Shown here in pieces: positions 5,929-6,923 of a DNA stretch of 6,923 nucleotides (position 1 is the first letter of the stretch; each line of letters begins with the position of its first letter). The translations under genes were made by a program, and so were the position numbers. The stretch is from NCBI GenBank assembly GCA_002491225.1, contig DKVN01000108.1, positions 57,048-63,970 of the forward strand, in the 5' to 3' direction. The stretch is from Faecalibacterium sp. UBA7177. Lineage in GTDB: Bacteria > Bacillota > Clostridia > Oscillospirales > Ruminococcaceae. The notes under the pieces are model-generated. The model saw nothing but the letters and a program-made list of their open reading frames with translations, had not been told where the DNA came from and ran no database searches.

Positions 5929-5941
5929 CCGCCGGGCGGCC
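5929..5941. repeat. Palindromic 13-bp repeat, copy 2 (upstream of parA promoter)
   Basis: This is the second copy of CCGCCGGGCGGCC, 92 bp from the first, so the two flank the parA promoter. It overlaps an inverted repeat in which CCGGGCGG (5932-5939) is matched by CCGCCCGG (5969-5976). Confidence 0.4.
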
Positions 5942-6060
5942 CGAACAGGGGCAAAAAGCGAGGCAGAACCGCCCGGAAGGGCCGCGCGAAGGCCGTGCGG
6001 GGCGGGAGCGCACAAAGCGCGCACGGGCCAGATTTCCTTTGTGTAAAAGCGCTTTGGGTG

Positions 6061-6087
6061 TTTAGTTTTTGCCGCGGCGGGCGAATA
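6061..6087 (+). promoter_or_regulatory. Candidate sigma-28 promoter of flgM
   Basis: The sequence reads TTTAGTTT (6061-6068), 11 nt, GGCGAATA (6080-6087). Against the flagellar consensus TAAAGTTT-N11-GCCGATAA this is six of eight and five of eight matches with exact spacing. It shares the -10 block GCGGrCGAATAG with the cheV promoter. A sigma-28 promoter before flgM fits the known autoregulation of this anti-sigma factor. Confidence 0.7.
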
Positions 6088-6110
6088 GAAAATTGAAAGG
6101 GTCCACAAGA

Positions 6111-6164
6111 GGCCGGCTGTTCTGGCGGGGATGTCCGCCCGGCCGCGCCCCGGGGTCCGGGAGG
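6111..6164 (+). promoter_or_regulatory. Structured flgM leader overlapping its Shine-Dalgarno
   Basis: A two-step hairpin forms from GGCCG (6111-6115) with CGGCC (6140-6144), and GGCGG (6124-6128) with CCGCC (6135-6139). A second stem pairs CCCGG (6149-6153) with CCGGG (6157-6161); its right arm covers the first bases of the ribosome binding site GGGAGG (6159-6164), which lies 6 nt before the flgM ATG. It could restrict flgM translation, but this is inferred from pairing only. Confidence 0.4.
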
Positions 6165-6170
6165 TTCATT

Positions 6171-6494
6171 ATGAAAGTTACTTCTTATCGCCCCTATCCG
6201 GCACGGCCCGCCGCCGCGGTGGAGAAGAGCGCATTTGCCGCCGCCTTCCTGTCCGAAGAGCGGCTTTCGGCGGCTGAGGTCCGCCCGGCCGGCGGCAACA
6301 CCGACCAGCTGCAGATCTCCAACCCCTTCCCGCGCACCGAGATCGAAAAGGCCGCCGCGTCCGCCGCGCAGACCCTGAGCCAGCCCACCGACGCCGGGCG
6401 GCTTGAGCAGCTGCGCAGCGCGGTGCAGAGCGGCAGCTATTATGTGCCGTCCGACCGACTGGCCGACGCGATGATGAGCTGGAGGATCCTGTGA
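6171..6494 (+). CDS. flgM: Anti-sigma-28 factor FlgM
   Basis: FlgM binds the flagellar sigma factor (FliA/SigD) and holds back late flagellar genes until the hook is complete. The 107-residue product is within the usual FlgM size and is basic and probably disordered at the N-terminus. The sigma-binding C-terminal part at about residues 74-103 is recognisable (DAGRLEQLRSAVQSGSYYV, then PSDRLADAMM), matching the FlgM pattern of a helix, the SGxY turn and a second helix. GGGAGG six bases before the ATG fixes the start, although the frame is open further upstream. A candidate sigma-28 promoter precedes it, and flgN follows with a one-base overlap. The N-terminal half is poorly conserved and not informative. 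Confidence 0.88.
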   Translation: MKVTSYRPYPARPAAAVEKSAFAAAFLSEERLSAAEVRPAGGNTDQLQISNPFPRTEIEKAAASAAQTLSQPTDAGRLEQLRSAVQSGSYYVPSDRLADAMMSWRIL

Positions 6495-6923
6495 TGACCC
6501 CGGCTCTGCGGGAATACACCGATTACCTCGCCCGCTACGCCGGGTTTCTGGAGACGATGGCCGAGGATGAGCAGACCCAGTACGACGCGCTGGTCTCCTT
6601 CAACGCCGAGCAGCTCAACCACGCGATGGCGGGGCTGCAGTCCGGCATGATGCAGTTAGAGCAGATGGAGGAGCGGCGGATCGGCCTGCAGCGCGCGGCC
6701 GGGCTGGGGGATCACACCTTTGGCGAGATCCTGCGCGGCATGCCCGCCGAGGAGCGGCCCGAGCTTGAGGACCTCTTCCAGCGCATCCAGCTGGCGGTGG
6801 GCCAGATCAAGTTCCTCAATGAAAAGGCGCTGCAGTTTGCCAAAGAGGGCATCGCTTCGATCCACACCGGCCAGGTGGACCCCCAGCACAACCTCTACGC
6901 CCCCCCGGCCCAGGGCAGCGCAA
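6494..6923 (+). CDS. flgN: Flagellar chaperone FlgN (truncated by window edge)
   Basis: FlgN is the cytoplasmic export chaperone for the hook-filament junction proteins FlgK and FlgL. The 143 visible residues form an almost entirely helical, Gln/Glu/Met-rich protein (for example LREYTDYLARYAGFLETMAE, QLNHAMAGLQSGMMQLEQME, and IQLAVGQIKFLNEKALQFAK), as in the FlgN family, and the C-terminal region with IKFLNEKALQF is characteristic. The reading frame is open to the window end, so the stop codon and any downstream flgK lie outside. The start overlaps the flgM stop (TGATG) and is preceded by GGAGG (6481-6485) with 8-nt spacing inside flgM, indicating coupled translation. Confidence 0.87.
   Translation, partial: MTPALREYTDYLARYAGFLETMAEDEQTQYDALVSFNAEQLNHAMAGLQSGMMQLEQMEERRIGLQRAAGLGDHTFGEILRGMPAEERPELEDLFQRIQLAVGQIKFLNEKALQFAKEGIASIHTGQVDPQHNLYAPPAQGSA

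Larger units (their letters stand above)
5773..6170. other. Divergent intergenic region between parA and flgM
   Basis: This 398-base region separates the minus-strand parA operon from the plus-strand flagellar genes. It holds the parA sigma-A promoter (5872-5900), a candidate sigma-28 promoter for flgM (6061-6087), two copies of a 13-bp GC-rich palindromic repeat (5837-5849 and 5929-5941), the palindrome AAAGCGCTTT (6046-6055), and hairpins in both leaders. No additional gene is supported; open frames crossing it lack ribosome binding sites. Confidence 0.75.

Noticed and set aside
4954..6096. Plus-strand open frame of 380 codons opposite parA and into the intergenic region
   Set aside because: It is antisense to a convincing ParA and runs through two promoters. 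No motif is recognisable.
6069..6170. Upstream extension of flgM from an earlier in-frame start
   Set aside because: It begins inside the candidate promoter. GGGAGG with 6-nt spacing supports the ATG at 6171.
5773..6170. parS site or cyclic-di-GMP riboswitch in the parA-flgM region
   Set aside because: I looked for the TGTTTCACGTGAAACA type parS and for conserved GEMM riboswitch segments and saw neither.

Overview
The window reads as a high-GC member of the Bacillota, most likely a motile, strictly anaerobic Clostridia of the Oscillospirales/Ruminococcaceae type. This is an inference from the gene families (CheV, ComFB, FlgM/FlgN, DacF-like carboxypeptidase), strong AGGAGG-type ribosome binding sites, and a TATAAT promoter in a GC-rich genome. 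No rRNA, tRNA, CRISPR array or transposase gene is visible. Seven protein genes are supported; the last is cut by the window edge.

Layout from left to right. A membrane glycosyltransferase of family 2 with a QxxRW motif lies on the minus strand at 60-1301. Its GC-rich leader holds a large nested hairpin directly upstream of the Shine-Dalgarno. Next on the minus strand is cheV (1696-2619), a CheW-receiver fusion, with a clear intrinsic terminator at 1624-1660 and a candidate sigma-28 promoter at 2701-2727. Then comes a compact minus-strand operon, transcribed from a good sigma-A promoter at 5872-5900: an orphan ParA ATPase (4987-5772), a ComFB-domain protein (4506-4994, 8-bp overlap) and a D-Ala-D-Ala carboxypeptidase (2872-4509, 4-bp ATGA overlap). 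Diverging to the right, a second candidate sigma-28 promoter (6061-6087) drives flgM (6171-6494), which overlaps flgN (6494 to the edge) by one base. This is probably the start of a flagellar hook-filament gene cluster.

How they may work together. FlgM (anti-sigma-28), FlgN (hook-filament junction chaperone) and CheV (chemotaxis coupling) are motility genes. Two of their promoters share an almost identical -10 region (GCGGrCGAATAG), so they probably form one sigma-28 regulon. The ParA-ComFB-DacA operon lacks a ParB partner and sits back to back with flagellar genes. The ComFB family has recently been linked to cyclic dinucleotide binding, so the operon may connect second-messenger state to cell-pole organisation and wall remodelling. 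That is a hypothesis, not something the sequence proves.

The most unusual observations are the ParA-ComFB-DacA operon; a collagen-like Gly-X-Y tandem repeat (four 18-bp units) placed inside the catalytic domain of the carboxypeptidase; the paired sigma-28-like promoters; a pair of identical 13-bp palindrome-containing repeats flanking the parA promoter; and stable RNA hairpins in the glycosyltransferase and flgM leaders.
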